This document shows, piece by piece, positions 27,202-36,488 of a stretch of 46,393 bases of DNA. The stretch's first letter is position 1. The number at the start of each line of letters is the position of its first letter. Made by a program: the position numbers and the translations under genes. The DNA comes from Treponema sp. (lineage in GTDB: Bacteria; Spirochaetota; Spirochaetia; Treponematales; Breznakiellaceae). The DNA lies in contig WQUW01000006.1 of assembly GCA_009781915.1 (NCBI GenBank), positions 1-46,393 of the forward strand. The letters are read 5' to 3'. The notes beneath the pieces were generated by a model. That model was not told the DNA's origin. It saw only the letters and a list, made by a program, of their open reading frames with translations, and made no database searches.

Positions 27202-28791
27202 ATGCTTACTTATATTGTCATCGCTCCGATAGTGATAGCGGTTCTCTTGTACCTTCTCCCTTTTGAAAGAACAGCCAGAGCCATCGCCATTGCCGCCCAA
27301 GCCGCCCTGACAGCTTATGCGTATTGGATTTTCTCGCTCAGCAAAGAGGGGGATATTATTACCATAGTGGGGGGCCATTACAGCGTTTTGGGGATCGCTC
27401 TTGTGGCGGACAGCATGTCGGCTTTCTTTGTGCTGCTTACAGGCTTTTTCTTTTTGGTTGCCGTCATTTACAGTTACGCTGAAAACCACAGCCGCCTGTT
27501 CTGGTTTCTTATGTTTATTTGGCAGGGATCGCTGTTGGGGATTTTCCTGTCGGGGGATATGTTCAATATCTTCGTACTGGTAGAAGTCGCCACAGTCATA
27601 GTTGCCGTGCTTATCATGTACAACCAGCAAAACAGGTCTTTGTACGACGGCATGATTTATTTTACCGTGAACATCGTTGTCATGCAGTTTTATCTTTTGG
27701 GCATAGGATACCTGTACAGGCTGGTAGGCACAATGGACATAAACCGCGCCGCGGAACTGGTCGGCGGCTACGACCGTCATTACCTTATACTGCCCTATGC
27801 CCTTATAATGACCTTTGTTGCCCTTAAGTGCGCGTTATTACCCCTGTATAGCTGGCTTCCCAAGGCCCACGGCTCCCCGGCCGCTCCGCCGGCGGTGTCC
27901 GCGATTCTTTCAGGGCTGCACATAAAATGCGCCGTGTATCTCTTTTTAAGGTTTCAAACAATTTTTCACCCCATTGACGCATCGCAGTTCTTCCTTGCCG
28001 TTGGTATCATTACCGGCATTGTAGGGTTTATTTTCGCCATGTCCCAGACAGACATAAAGCTCATACTCGCGTACCATACCATTTCCCAAGTTGGCCTTAT
28101 TTTTACCGGGCTTAACATACCCGACGTATACGCCGAACTTGGGGGGCTGTACCACACCATAAACCACGCTCTATTTAAGGGGGGGCTCTTTCTTAGCGCC
28201 GGGGTAATTGTAAAAGCGTACCACACAAGGGACGTGTACAAAATCCGCGGCCTTATGAGAACATACCCCGTAATAGGGGCTGCCACGTTAATGGCCATTT
28301 TCGGCATTACCGGAGCGCCATTCTTTAACGGAAGCATCTCCAAGTACTTTATGGCGACCGGGGCGGAAAGCCTTTTGAACGGGGTACTTATCTTTATGAG
28401 TTTGGGGACGATAATTTCTTTCGTAAAATACTCCACCATGCTTTTTGGCAAGAGGGAGTCTGGGGAAGAAGTAGTCAAAATTTCCGCGCTTAAACAAATA
28501 TCCATCCTGATTATGGGGGTGCTGTGTTTTGTTACGGGCATCTTCGGCGTCCAGTCCATAGAGTTCCTGTTTGGCGTTACCGTCAGCATTGACATAATGG
28601 GGTACTTGGAGAAAATAATAATTTTCTTTGTAAGCCTCGGGGCAGGGTACCTGATATACAAGTACTATGTAAAGAAAAGCGCCCTGCTTAAGCGCTTAAA
28701 ACACTTCGAGCTGGGGTTCAGGGGGATATGCGCGGCAATGGGTGTATTTTTTGCCGTTATTTTAATATTTGTCGGATTTTTTACCCGTTAA
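27202..28791 (+). CDS. mnhD: Mrp-type antiporter subunit D (NuoN/NuoM-like)
   Basis: LKCALLPLYSWLPKAHGSPAAPPAVSAILSGLHIKCAVYLFLR..DIKLILAYHTISQVGLIFTGL. Confidence 0.93.
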   Translation: MLTYIVIAPIVIAVLLYLLPFERTARAIAIAAQAALTAYAYWIFSLSKEGDIITIVGGHYSVLGIALVADSMSAFFVLLTGFFFLVAVIYSYAENHSRLFWFLMFIWQGSLLGIFLSGDMFNIFVLVEVATVIVAVLIMYNQQNRSLYDGMIYFTVNIVVMQFYLLGIGYLYRLVGTMDINRAAELVGGYDRHYLILPYALIMTFVALKCALLPLYSWLPKAHGSPAAPPAVSAILSGLHIKCAVYLFLRFQTIFHPIDASQFFLAVGIITGIVGFIFAMSQTDIKLILAYHTISQVGLIFTGLNIPDVYAELGGLYHTINHALFKGGLFLSAGVIVKAYHTRDVYKIRGLMRTYPVIGAATLMAIFGITGAPFFNGSISKYFMATGAESLLNGVLIFMSLGTIISFVKYSTMLFGKRESGEEVVKISALKQISILIMGVLCFVTGIFGVQSIEFLFGVTVSIDIMGYLEKIIIFFVSLGAGYLIYKYYVKKSALLKRLKHFELGFRGICAAMGVFFAVILIFVGFFTR

Positions 28792-28803
28792 GGAGAGCGA
28801 ATT

Positions 28804-29259
28804 ATGGATGTGTATGCAAGACTTAAAGAACTGAACCTGACTCTGCCGGATCTTCCCGCCATAGGGGGGATTTACAAACCCGTGCGGCAGGCGGGGGACT
28901 GCCTGTACGTGTCAGGCCAGTTAGCAATCAGAAACGGCGAACCGGTGTTTCCGGGGAAGCTTGGTGGCGGGGTAACTGTCGAGGAAGGACAGGAAGCGGC
29001 AAGGGCCTGCGTGCTTAATGCCCTGAGCCATCTTCACAACGCCTTGGGAGACCTTAACAAGATCAAAGGCGTGGTAAGATCCCTTGTGTTTGTCCAAAGC
29101 GCCGAGGGCTTTAGCCAGCAGCCTCTGGTGGCTAACGGGGCCACGGGCCTACTAAGGGATATTTGGGGCGAGGACGGCCTTGGCGCGCGGTCGGCTTTTG
29201 GGGCCAATGAACTGCCCCGTGGCGTAAGCGTGGAAATAGAGTTTATTTTCGCGGTTTAA
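28804..29259 (+). CDS. ridA: RidA/YjgF-family protein
   Basis: GIYKPVRQAGDCLYVSGQLAIRNGEPVFPGKLGGGVTVEEGQEAARACVLNALSHL. Confidence 0.85.
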   Translation: MDVYARLKELNLTLPDLPAIGGIYKPVRQAGDCLYVSGQLAIRNGEPVFPGKLGGGVTVEEGQEAARACVLNALSHLHNALGDLNKIKGVVRSLVFVQSAEGFSQQPLVANGATGLLRDIWGEDGLGARSAFGANELPRGVSVEIEFIFAV

Positions 29260-29283
29260 GGTCGCGGAAAAAGGCGGTGCGAA

Positions 29284-30435
29284 ATGGAAAAAAGCAATTA
29301 CGTTCTGGAAAACACGGAAGAGTTAATCAGCCCGGCGCTTGTTTATTACAAGGACATAATCCTTGATAACACCAAGCGCATCATAGAAATGGCCGGTGGG
29401 CCGCAGTACCTGTGGCCCCACGTAAAGTCGCATAAGGCCGCCGGAATGATTGACATGCAGATTGGCCTAGGCATAACACGGTTCAAGTGCGCCACCGTTG
29501 CTGAAGCCGAAGTTACGGCGGAAGCCGGAGCGGCCCAAATCCGCGCCGGGACGCTTTGTCCGGAACGTTCCCCCCTGCACATCATTTTGGCCTTTCCGCT
29601 TGTCGGCCCCAATATCGCCCGCTATTTGCGCCTAGCAAAGGCGTACCCGCAGACGGTTTTTTACGCCATAGGCGATGATTTTGAATGTCTTTCGGCCTTG
29701 GCTGGTGAGGCCTGCCAGATGGGGATGAACATGAATGTCCTTGTTGATACGGACATTGGTATGCACCGCACCGGCGTTTCCCTTGACGCGCTGGAATCCC
29801 TGTACGAGCGCTGCGCTCTCTTAAAAGGCATAACGGTAAAGGGCCTACATTGCTATGACGGACACTCTAGGGATCAGGATTTAGAACAGCGCAGGGCAAG
29901 GCTTGAAGAAAACGACCGCAAAGTGCTTCAGATACAGAAATCGCTTGTACAGAAAGGGCTTGAGTGCGGAATATTGGTCATGGGGGGAACCCCCAGCTTT
30001 CCCTGCCGGACAGGTCAGGAACATTTTTACCTGTCTCCGGGAACGCTTTTTATCGGCGACTGGGGGTATTACGCCAAATTTCCGGACATTGCCTTTACCC
30101 CCGGCGCGGCGGTGTTTTGCCGGGTAGTGAGCCATCAGACGAAAAACACCTTCACCCTGGACTTGGGCCACAAGGGAATCGCCGCAGACCCTGCCGGAGA
30201 TCGCGGAATAATCACGGGGCTGGAAGAAGCCAAGCCCGTGTTTCAAAGCGAGGAGCATTGGGTGTTCTCACTTCCGCCTGGCAAAGAGCTGCCCCCCATT
30301 GGCAGCAGCCAGTACGTAATTCCCGCCCATATTTGCCCAACATCGGCCCTTTATCCCGAACTACAGGTCGCGCAGGGCGGAAAAATTGTCGGGCAGTGGC
30401 AGGTAAGCGCAAGGAACCGCAAGATAACGTATTAG
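29284..30435 (+). CDS. D-threonine aldolase/D-serine dehydratase-family PLP enzyme
   Basis: LISPALVYYKDIILDNTKRII..LWPHVKSHKAAGMIDMQIGLGITRFKCATVAEAEV..LVDTDIGMHRTGV..KGLHCYDGHSRDQD. Confidence 0.85.
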   Translation: MEKSNYVLENTEELISPALVYYKDIILDNTKRIIEMAGGPQYLWPHVKSHKAAGMIDMQIGLGITRFKCATVAEAEVTAEAGAAQIRAGTLCPERSPLHIILAFPLVGPNIARYLRLAKAYPQTVFYAIGDDFECLSALAGEACQMGMNMNVLVDTDIGMHRTGVSLDALESLYERCALLKGITVKGLHCYDGHSRDQDLEQRRARLEENDRKVLQIQKSLVQKGLECGILVMGGTPSFPCRTGQEHFYLSPGTLFIGDWGYYAKFPDIAFTPGAAVFCRVVSHQTKNTFTLDLGHKGIAADPAGDRGIITGLEEAKPVFQSEEHWVFSLPPGKELPPIGSSQYVIPAHICPTSALYPELQVAQGGKIVGQWQVSARNRKITY

Positions 30436-30595
30436 CTGACGTGTTGACAGTAACGCGAATTGGTGATACTTTGGACGCGGCGGCGTATTTTTCGCGCCGG
30501 AAAGCTAACGATAAACAAATATTGATAACACACCTGTGCCAGACACCCGTCGTTATACCAAAAAAGTAGTGTTATTTAATAAACAGGAGTTTCAC

Positions 30596-31501
30596 ATGAA
30601 GAAAATGGTTAGAGTTTTAGGCATTGCGGTTCTTACCGCGATAATCGGTTTTTCAGCGGCAGGCTGCCAGAGGCGGGAGGGCGTTATCCTCCCGGGAATG
30701 GGTCAGGTGGAGCCGAGAACGGGGGTACATAACCCTCATTCATTAATCAATGTGGGCCAGCTTTTGCACCTGATGGGAAGGGATGACGTTATACTGGTAG
30801 ATGTTTCGGAGACGCCGACTCAGGTTATACCCGGAGCCGTCTGGCTTGACCACACTTTGCTTATACATGACGTTGATGGCGGCAGACAGATGACGCAGAC
30901 CCTGGAAGTTCATGAATATGTTTTGGGACGCCACGGCATCAGTAATGATCACACCATTGTTCTTTATTGCAATCAGTTCAACCTTTGGGCTACCCGTATA
31001 CTTTTGCATCTCAGGGCTATAGGCCACGACAAGGTAAAACTGCTTGACGGCGGCACAAGCGCGTGGATTGCCGCGGGCGGGAGTGTGCATAGCGGGCCCC
31101 AGCCCTCCAGAGCCCCGGCGCAGTTCAGAGCCGTAAACCGGGTGGGCTTTTTCCGCGCCGATCTGGCGGATGTTTTGGATGCCAAGCACAACCCGAATTG
31201 GGCGATTCTTGATGTCAGGACTCAAGCCGAATGGGATGCCGGACGGATACCAAGCGCCATCCAGTTTACGTTTCCCACTGATGTCCGAAACCCTGACGGG
31301 ACATTCAGGTCAGCCGGGGACTTTGAAGAACTGTTCAGGGATATTTCCCCAGACCAAAGAATCATTGTGTACTGTCTGGGCGGCACAAGATCGGCGAATA
31401 TGTGGTTTGTATTCACCGACATCCTTGGCTGGCCGCAGCGGACTTTGCTTTCCTACGGCTGGTGGCACTACGAAGCCTCTGGTTCGCCGATTGAGCGCTA
31501 A
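30596..31501 (+). CDS. Tandem rhodanese-domain lipoprotein (sulfurtransferase)
   Basis: Lipobox FSAAGCQRR; rhodanese loops VLYCNQFNLWATRI and IIVYCLGGTRSANMW, both with Cys. Confidence 0.85.
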   Translation: MKKMVRVLGIAVLTAIIGFSAAGCQRREGVILPGMGQVEPRTGVHNPHSLINVGQLLHLMGRDDVILVDVSETPTQVIPGAVWLDHTLLIHDVDGGRQMTQTLEVHEYVLGRHGISNDHTIVLYCNQFNLWATRILLHLRAIGHDKVKLLDGGTSAWIAAGGSVHSGPQPSRAPAQFRAVNRVGFFRADLADVLDAKHNPNWAILDVRTQAEWDAGRIPSAIQFTFPTDVRNPDGTFRSAGDFEELFRDISPDQRIIVYCLGGTRSANMWFVFTDILGWPQRTLLSYGWWHYEASGSPIER

Positions 31502-31504
31502 GGG

Positions 31505-31532
31505 TTAAGGCAGGCCGCCCGGCCTGCCTTAA
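31505..31532 (+). terminator. Perfect 12-bp stem hairpin (terminator-like)
   Basis: ttaaggcaggcc-gccc-ggcctgccttaa, 4 nt after the rhodanese stop, followed by atttatt. Confidence 0.75.
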
Positions 31533-31549
31533 ATTTATTGACAGCATAC

Positions 31550-31579
31550 TTGACCAAACCGCCCGTTTCAGGGTATAAA
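31550..31579 (+). promoter_or_regulatory. Sigma70-like promoter for rplU operon
   Basis: TTGACC (31550-31555), 18-nt spacer, TATAAA (31574-31579). Confidence 0.6.
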
Positions 31580-31612
31580 ATTCTTTCAAGTTGTGTTCGA
31601 GAAGGATAGTCT

Positions 31613-31924
31613 ATGTATGCATTGATGGAATTCAAGGGGAAACAGTACAAGGCCGAAAAAGGGGCGCTTTTGCAAGTCGACAGGATTGACGCGGAGCCCG
31701 GTTCGGCTGTGGATATTGATTCGGTACTCCTTGTTTCGGGGGATACGGTAACGGTGGGGGCCCCGTACGTTAAGGGAGCCAAGGTCAAGGCGGTGGTGGA
31801 AAGCCATAAAAAGGCGGCCAAGATCATCGTGTTCAAGTACAAGCCCAAGAAGGATTACCGGCGCAAGCAGGGCCACCGCCAGCAGTATTCGGTAATCAAG
31901 GTTCAGGACATTATCGGGGCCTAA
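31613..31924 (+). CDS. rplU: 50S ribosomal protein L21
   Basis: MYALMEFKGKQYKAEKGALLQVDRI..VFKYKPKKDYRRKQGHRQQYSVIKV. Confidence 0.96.
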   Translation: MYALMEFKGKQYKAEKGALLQVDRIDAEPGSAVDIDSVLLVSGDTVTVGAPYVKGAKVKAVVESHKKAAKIIVFKYKPKKDYRRKQGHRQQYSVIKVQDIIGA

Positions 31925-31934
31925 CCTTACGCCC

Positions 31935-32267
31935 ATGATTCAGGTTGACATGGTTTTGGACGGGGCGGGTCTGCTCGCGTCCTGCCGGGTATCCGGTCAC
32001 GCGGGGGCTGGCAAGCGGGGCGGCGATATTGTCTGCGCCGCGGTTTCGGTTCTTGCCCGGACGCTTGTGCAAGTCCTTTCCGGAAGGGAAGGTATAACAG
32101 TCCGGGGCAGTATCCCGGAGCGGGGAGATTTTTGGATGGAAGCGGAGTATACCCCCCAAGGTAAGGGGTTTCTTGCCGGGGCCGGGGCCTTCTTTGTCGA
32201 GGGGGCGCTGTCCGTTTCCGCCGAATTTCCGGCGTATTGCAAGGTAATTATTGATCGGAGGAATTGA
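31935..32267 (+). CDS. prp: Ribosomal-processing cysteine protease Prp family
   Basis: [22 protein letters not shown] with catalytic His and Cys, between L21 and L27. Confidence 0.9.
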   Translation: MIQVDMVLDGAGLLASCRVSGHAGAGKRGGDIVCAAVSVLARTLVQVLSGREGITVRGSIPERGDFWMEAEYTPQGKGFLAGAGAFFVEGALSVSAEFPAYCKVIIDRRN

Positions 32268-32268
32268 T

Positions 32269-32526
32269 ATGGCACGTAAACGGGGCGGCTCAGGCGCGAA
32301 AAACGGACGGGACTCTAACCCCCAGTACTTGGGCGTCAAGGTGTTTGGCGGGACTGCGGTAAGGGCCGGTTCTATCATTGTGCGCCAGCGGGGAACCAAT
32401 ATCCATCCGGGGCCCAATGTGGGCTGCGGGGGGGATTATACCCTTTTTGCCCTTAAAGACGGAATGGTTTCCTTTATTCAGCGCCGGGGCCGGAAAATGG
32501 CCGCGGTTATTCCGGCAGGGGAATAG
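32269..32526 (+). CDS. rpmA: 50S ribosomal protein L27
   Basis: [62 protein letters not shown]. Confidence 0.97.
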   Translation: MARKRGGSGAKNGRDSNPQYLGVKVFGGTAVRAGSIIVRQRGTNIHPGPNVGCGGDYTLFALKDGMVSFIQRRGRKMAAVIPAGE

Positions 32527-32590
32527 GGATTACGGGTGGAGACCGGGAATTGCGTTCGCTGTCTCCGCATTGCACGGCAAATTAGGATGT

Positions 32591-33613
32591 ATGCAGAAGT
32601 TTGCCGATGAAGCGCTTATCGAAGTATCCTCAGGCGGCGGCGGGAACGGCTGTGTGGCGTTCCGGCGGGAAAAGTATGTCCCCAAGGGCGGGCCTTCCGG
32701 CGGCGATGGCGGCCGGGGCGGCGATGTGATTTTTTCAGTCCGCCGGAACCTGCGTACCCTTGCCCATTTGAAGTACAAGCAGAGCTTTAAGGCCGAAAAC
32801 GGGCGGGACGGCGAAGGCAAAGGCTGTTATGGCCGCAACGGGGAACACATAACTGTTTTCCTGCCGCCGGGTTCGGTTGTCAAAGACGCGAAAAGCGGGG
32901 AACTTGTCCGGGATTTCGGCAAGGACGAAAGCGATTTCCTCTTTCTGAAAGGGGGAAACGGCGGATGGGGGAACATTCACTTCAAATCATCGGTCAATCA
33001 GGCCCCGCGAAAGGCCCTGCCGGGAAAACCGGGGGAAAAGCGCAGTCTGCGGGTAGAACTGCAAATGCTGGCGGACGTGGGCCTTGTGGGGTTCCCCAAT
33101 GCCGGAAAATCTTCCCTTCTGGACGCCTTTACCAACGCCCGCCCCAAGGTAGCGCCGTACCCCTTTACCACCAAAATACCCAACCTTGGGGTTCTTACTC
33201 TGGGCGGCGGGCATGAGGACTCAAAAGACATTATCATTGCCGATATACCGGGGCTTATCGAGGGGGCCTCTCAGGGGCTTGGGCTGGGAATCCGTTTTTT
33301 AAAGCATATTTCCCGCACGGCGGTTCTGGCGTTTCTTGTAGACATTGGGGAGGACAATTTTCTGGAGGCTTTTGACATACTGCACCGGGAACTACAGGAA
33401 TTTTCCCCGGAACTGACGGCGAAAAAGCGCATTATCGCCGCCACCAAGCTGGACATGGAAATTTCCGGCGTTCCCGTCCGGCAAAGGCTGGAGGAACTCA
33501 AAAAAAAGTACCAGAAAGAGCAGGTTACCGGGATTTCTGTTTTCTCAGGCGAGGGCATGGCGGAATTCGCCCTGCGCTTAGGCTCATTGGTTCAGGAGGA
33601 CGCGCGCGCTTGA
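32591..33613 (+). CDS. obgE: Obg-family GTPase
   Basis: GFPNAGKSSLLDAFTNARPKVAPYPFTTKIPNLGVL..IADIPGLIEGASQGLGLGIRFLKHI; internal ATG at 32591. Confidence 0.96.
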   Translation: MQKFADEALIEVSSGGGGNGCVAFRREKYVPKGGPSGGDGGRGGDVIFSVRRNLRTLAHLKYKQSFKAENGRDGEGKGCYGRNGEHITVFLPPGSVVKDAKSGELVRDFGKDESDFLFLKGGNGGWGNIHFKSSVNQAPRKALPGKPGEKRSLRVELQMLADVGLVGFPNAGKSSLLDAFTNARPKVAPYPFTTKIPNLGVLTLGGGHEDSKDIIIADIPGLIEGASQGLGLGIRFLKHISRTAVLAFLVDIGEDNFLEAFDILHRELQEFSPELTAKKRIIAATKLDMEISGVPVRQRLEELKKKYQKEQVTGISVFSGEGMAEFALRLGSLVQEDARA

Positions 33614-34851
33614 AACTCGCGATACTAGGAGGCAGTTTTAACCCCGTTCACATAGGGCATCTTTTTCTGGCGGAGGCGGCGCTTACGGGCCTTGGCTACG
33701 ACCGGATCATCCTTATCCCCGCCTTCAAGTCCCCTTTTAAGGCCGGCGTTGAAGGGGCGTCCCCGCAAGACCGCATGGATATGCTCACTTCTTCCATTCC
33801 GGGGGATCCCCGCCTGACGGTCGATGACTGCGAAATACGCCGGCAGGGGGTTTCCTTTACCATCGACACCATCCACGAGATTATTTCCCGCTACCAGCCG
33901 GAGGGAAAGCCGGGCCTTATACTTGGGGACGACCTTGCTTCCACCTTTGGTCAGTGGCAAAAGCCCGCAGAAATAGCGGAACTGGTTGATATTATTATCG
34001 CCCGCAGAATTTCGGGCCCCGAAAGCTCCCCCCTTGCCAATTTTCCGTATCCGCACAAAGCCTTGGATAACGAAATTATGAACGTGTCCTCGCAGACGGT
34101 TCGGGAAAAAATACAGTCGGGCGGGAACTGGCGCTATCTTGTGCCTCCTGGAGCCCGGTATCTTATTGAAGACCGCCTTCTGTACGGATATGCCGCAGGC
34201 ACGGCGGATGCTGGCGGCATGGCGGACGCCGCAGGCACGGCGAGTCCTTCTCCTGACAAAACCGGGGCGGCGGCCCTTGCCGAGACTATCGCGCGTGTCG
34301 AAAACGCCGCCCGCAGGGTGTTAAGCGCTTCCCGGTTCACTCATTCCCGGAATACCGCCCTGTTCGCGTGGGACCTCTGCCGCCGCTTCGATCTGGACGC
34401 CTCCAAAGGATACCTTGCCGGGATTGCCCACGATTTATGCAAGTACATGGGAGAGAAGGAACTTGTCCGCTTGGCCCATGCTGACGGCGGGGGTTCGTCA
34501 AAACTGGAAAAGGAAAAGCCGGGCCTGTTGCACGCGAGGGCGGCGGCGGTACTGCTTAGGAAAAAGTACGGCGTTACCGACCCCGACATTATCGAGGCGA
34601 TACGCTCCCACACCACCGCGAGCCCGGACATGGGGAGCTTGGCGAAAGCGGTGTATGTGGCGGACAAAATCGAGGTTTCCCGGAGCGGGGTTGACCCCGC
34701 TTTAAGGGATTTGGGCCGCAGCGCCGATTTGGACACGCTTTTCCGGGAGGTTTTTAACAACACCGTGGCCCGCCTAAGGTCACGGGAGGTTAACCTTTCC
34801 TATGGAACCAAGAGGCTTTTAGCGGCAATGCACAAGAGGAATAACTCATGA
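33610..34851 (+). CDS. nadD: Fusion of nicotinate-nucleotide adenylyltransferase (NadD) and YqeK-like HD hydrolase
   Basis: N-term MKLAILGGSFNPVHIGHLFLAEAAL; C-term TRFTHSRNTALFAWDL-like HD region (RFTHSRNTALFAWDLCRRF..AGIAHDLCKYMGEKEL); Ala/Gly linker around aa 195-220. Confidence 0.92.
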   Translation: MKLAILGGSFNPVHIGHLFLAEAALTGLGYDRIILIPAFKSPFKAGVEGASPQDRMDMLTSSIPGDPRLTVDDCEIRRQGVSFTIDTIHEIISRYQPEGKPGLILGDDLASTFGQWQKPAEIAELVDIIIARRISGPESSPLANFPYPHKALDNEIMNVSSQTVREKIQSGGNWRYLVPPGARYLIEDRLLYGYAAGTADAGGMADAAGTASPSPDKTGAAALAETIARVENAARRVLSASRFTHSRNTALFAWDLCRRFDLDASKGYLAGIAHDLCKYMGEKELVRLAHADGGGSSKLEKEKPGLLHARAAAVLLRKKYGVTDPDIIEAIRSHTTASPDMGSLAKAVYVADKIEVSRSGVDPALRDLGRSADLDTLFREVFNNTVARLRSREVNLSYGTKRLLAAMHKRNNS

Positions 34852-36071
34852 AAAAAGGCAAATTCGATTCCAGCGTCCTGCTTCTCGCGCTTATTGTCGC
34901 GCTTGTTGGCGGGGGTGTCGTGCTCGCTGTCCAGTCCTTTCAGTTTGACCCGATAGAACGGGCCGTGGCCGGGGACAGCGTGATAAATACCCTTTTTGTC
35001 ATAGAAAAGGACGGCAGGCCCTTCTCTTCGTATGTCCTTATGTTTTACCCCGCCACCCGGCGCGCCGCCGTTTTTGACGTTCCCGGCTCCATTGGCGGGG
35101 TGCTGCAGCGCGTTAACCGGGTAGACCGGATTGACGCCGTATACGATCCCGGAAGAATCGCCCCTTTCAAAAATGAAATCGAGCGGCTTTTGGGAATAGA
35201 GATACCGTTTTCTTTCGTCATGACCCTTGAAAATTTGGGCAAGATAACAGACCTTATGCGGGGCGTGGAGGTGTTTATTCCTTCCGCCGTAAGCGATTTT
35301 CACTACGGGCATATTTTGTTTCCGTCGGGAAGGGTTTTTCTGGACGGCGACAAAGCCAGAGTGTATGTGACGTATGAACTGCCCTACGAAAGCGCCGAGT
35401 TGGTCAGCGCCCGCCGGCATCAATTTTTTATGAGTTTTTTAAGGCGGCTAGGGGAGCAGAACCAGTATTTGGGAAACCCGCAGGTCGCCCGGCTCTTTCA
35501 TTCCCTGTTTGAAAGCGGGACAAACCGGCGCCTGCGAGCACGGCTTTTTGACGAAATCGCCAGAGTCAACATTGACAGGGCCAGTATTCAGACCGTGCGG
35601 GGGGATGTCCGGGAGGTTTCCGGGCAGGAACTGCTGTTCCCCCATTGGAACGGTAGCCTTATCAGGGAAGTCGTTAGCCATACCATGAAAACGCTTTCGC
35701 AAACCGCCGAAAGCGGTATGGTTGACAGGGTTTTTACCGTGGAAGTTTTGAACGGAACCACCGTTACCGGGCTTGCCGGACGCACGGCGGAAATTCTTGA
35801 AGACTTTGGGTACAACGTCATTTTTATCGGCAACGCTGACCGCAATGATCACGACAGAACCCTTATTATTGACCGGTCGGGGCACGAGGAAATGGCGAGG
35901 GTCTTTGGGGGCGTTATTCGCAGCAGGAACATTCTTTTCGATTCCCAAAACCAGCACACTGCCGGACAGCACCTTGCCGGAATCGATCTCGCCGTTCAAA
36001 ATTTCGCGCACCGTTCGGACTTTATTCTTATTCTCGGAAGGGACTTTAATGGACGATACGTTACAAACTGA
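34848..36071 (+). CDS. LytR-CpsA-Psr-like protein with C-terminal LytR_C-like domain
   Basis: N-terminal TM, VINTLFVIEKDGRPFSSYVLMFYPATRRAAVFDVPG; C-term FTVEVLNGTTVTGLAGRTAEILEDFGYNVIFIGNA. Confidence 0.8.
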   Translation: MKKGKFDSSVLLLALIVALVGGGVVLAVQSFQFDPIERAVAGDSVINTLFVIEKDGRPFSSYVLMFYPATRRAAVFDVPGSIGGVLQRVNRVDRIDAVYDPGRIAPFKNEIERLLGIEIPFSFVMTLENLGKITDLMRGVEVFIPSAVSDFHYGHILFPSGRVFLDGDKARVYVTYELPYESAELVSARRHQFFMSFLRRLGEQNQYLGNPQVARLFHSLFESGTNRRLRARLFDEIARVNIDRASIQTVRGDVREVSGQELLFPHWNGSLIREVVSHTMKTLSQTAESGMVDRVFTVEVLNGTTVTGLAGRTAEILEDFGYNVIFIGNADRNDHDRTLIIDRSGHEEMARVFGGVIRSRNILFDSQNQHTAGQHLAGIDLAVQNFAHRSDFILILGRDFNGRYVTN

Positions 36072-36447
36072 AAGCGAACCCTCGCTTGCCCTTATGCTGG
36101 GGAAGCTGCTGGAAGACCACCACGGCGGTGATGTAGTGGTCATGGATATGAGGCAGCTCAACTTCTGGACGGACTTTTTTGTCATTGCTACGGCGACAAG
36201 CAGCACCCACCTCGCGGGGCTGGAACGGCACATCAAAGAGTTTGCCAAGGAGAAAGACGTGGAAATCCTGCACCGTTCAAGAAGGCCCAAGAGCGGCGCG
36301 GAACAACAGCCCGACGAATGGTGCCTTTTGGATTTGGGAACAATCGTTGTCCACCTTATGAGCGCCAAAAGCCGTTCTTTTTTCGAGCTGGAACGGCTTT
36401 GGAGCGCCGCCCCCCTTGTCTACCGGGCCGAAAGCCCAAGGTTTTAA
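36049..36447 (+). CDS. rsfS: Ribosomal silencing factor RsfS
   Basis: VVVMDMRQLNFWTDFFVIATATSSTHLAGLERHI..WCLLDLGTIVVHLM; ATG at 36049. Confidence 0.92.
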   Translation: MDDTLQTESEPSLALMLGKLLEDHHGGDVVVMDMRQLNFWTDFFVIATATSSTHLAGLERHIKEFAKEKDVEILHRSRRPKSGAEQQPDEWCLLDLGTIVVHLMSAKSRSFFELERLWSAAPLVYRAESPRF

Positions 36448-36488
36448 GGGTAACGCGGCGGGCTCCTAGCCCCTAACGGTTTTCCGGC

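Noticed and set aside
27966-28661. Antisense ORF opposite mnhD
   Set aside because: No domain; sense frame is clear MnhD.
35448-36368. 306-aa antisense ORF opposite LCP/rsfS
   Set aside because: Overlaps two well-supported sense genes and has no recognised domain.
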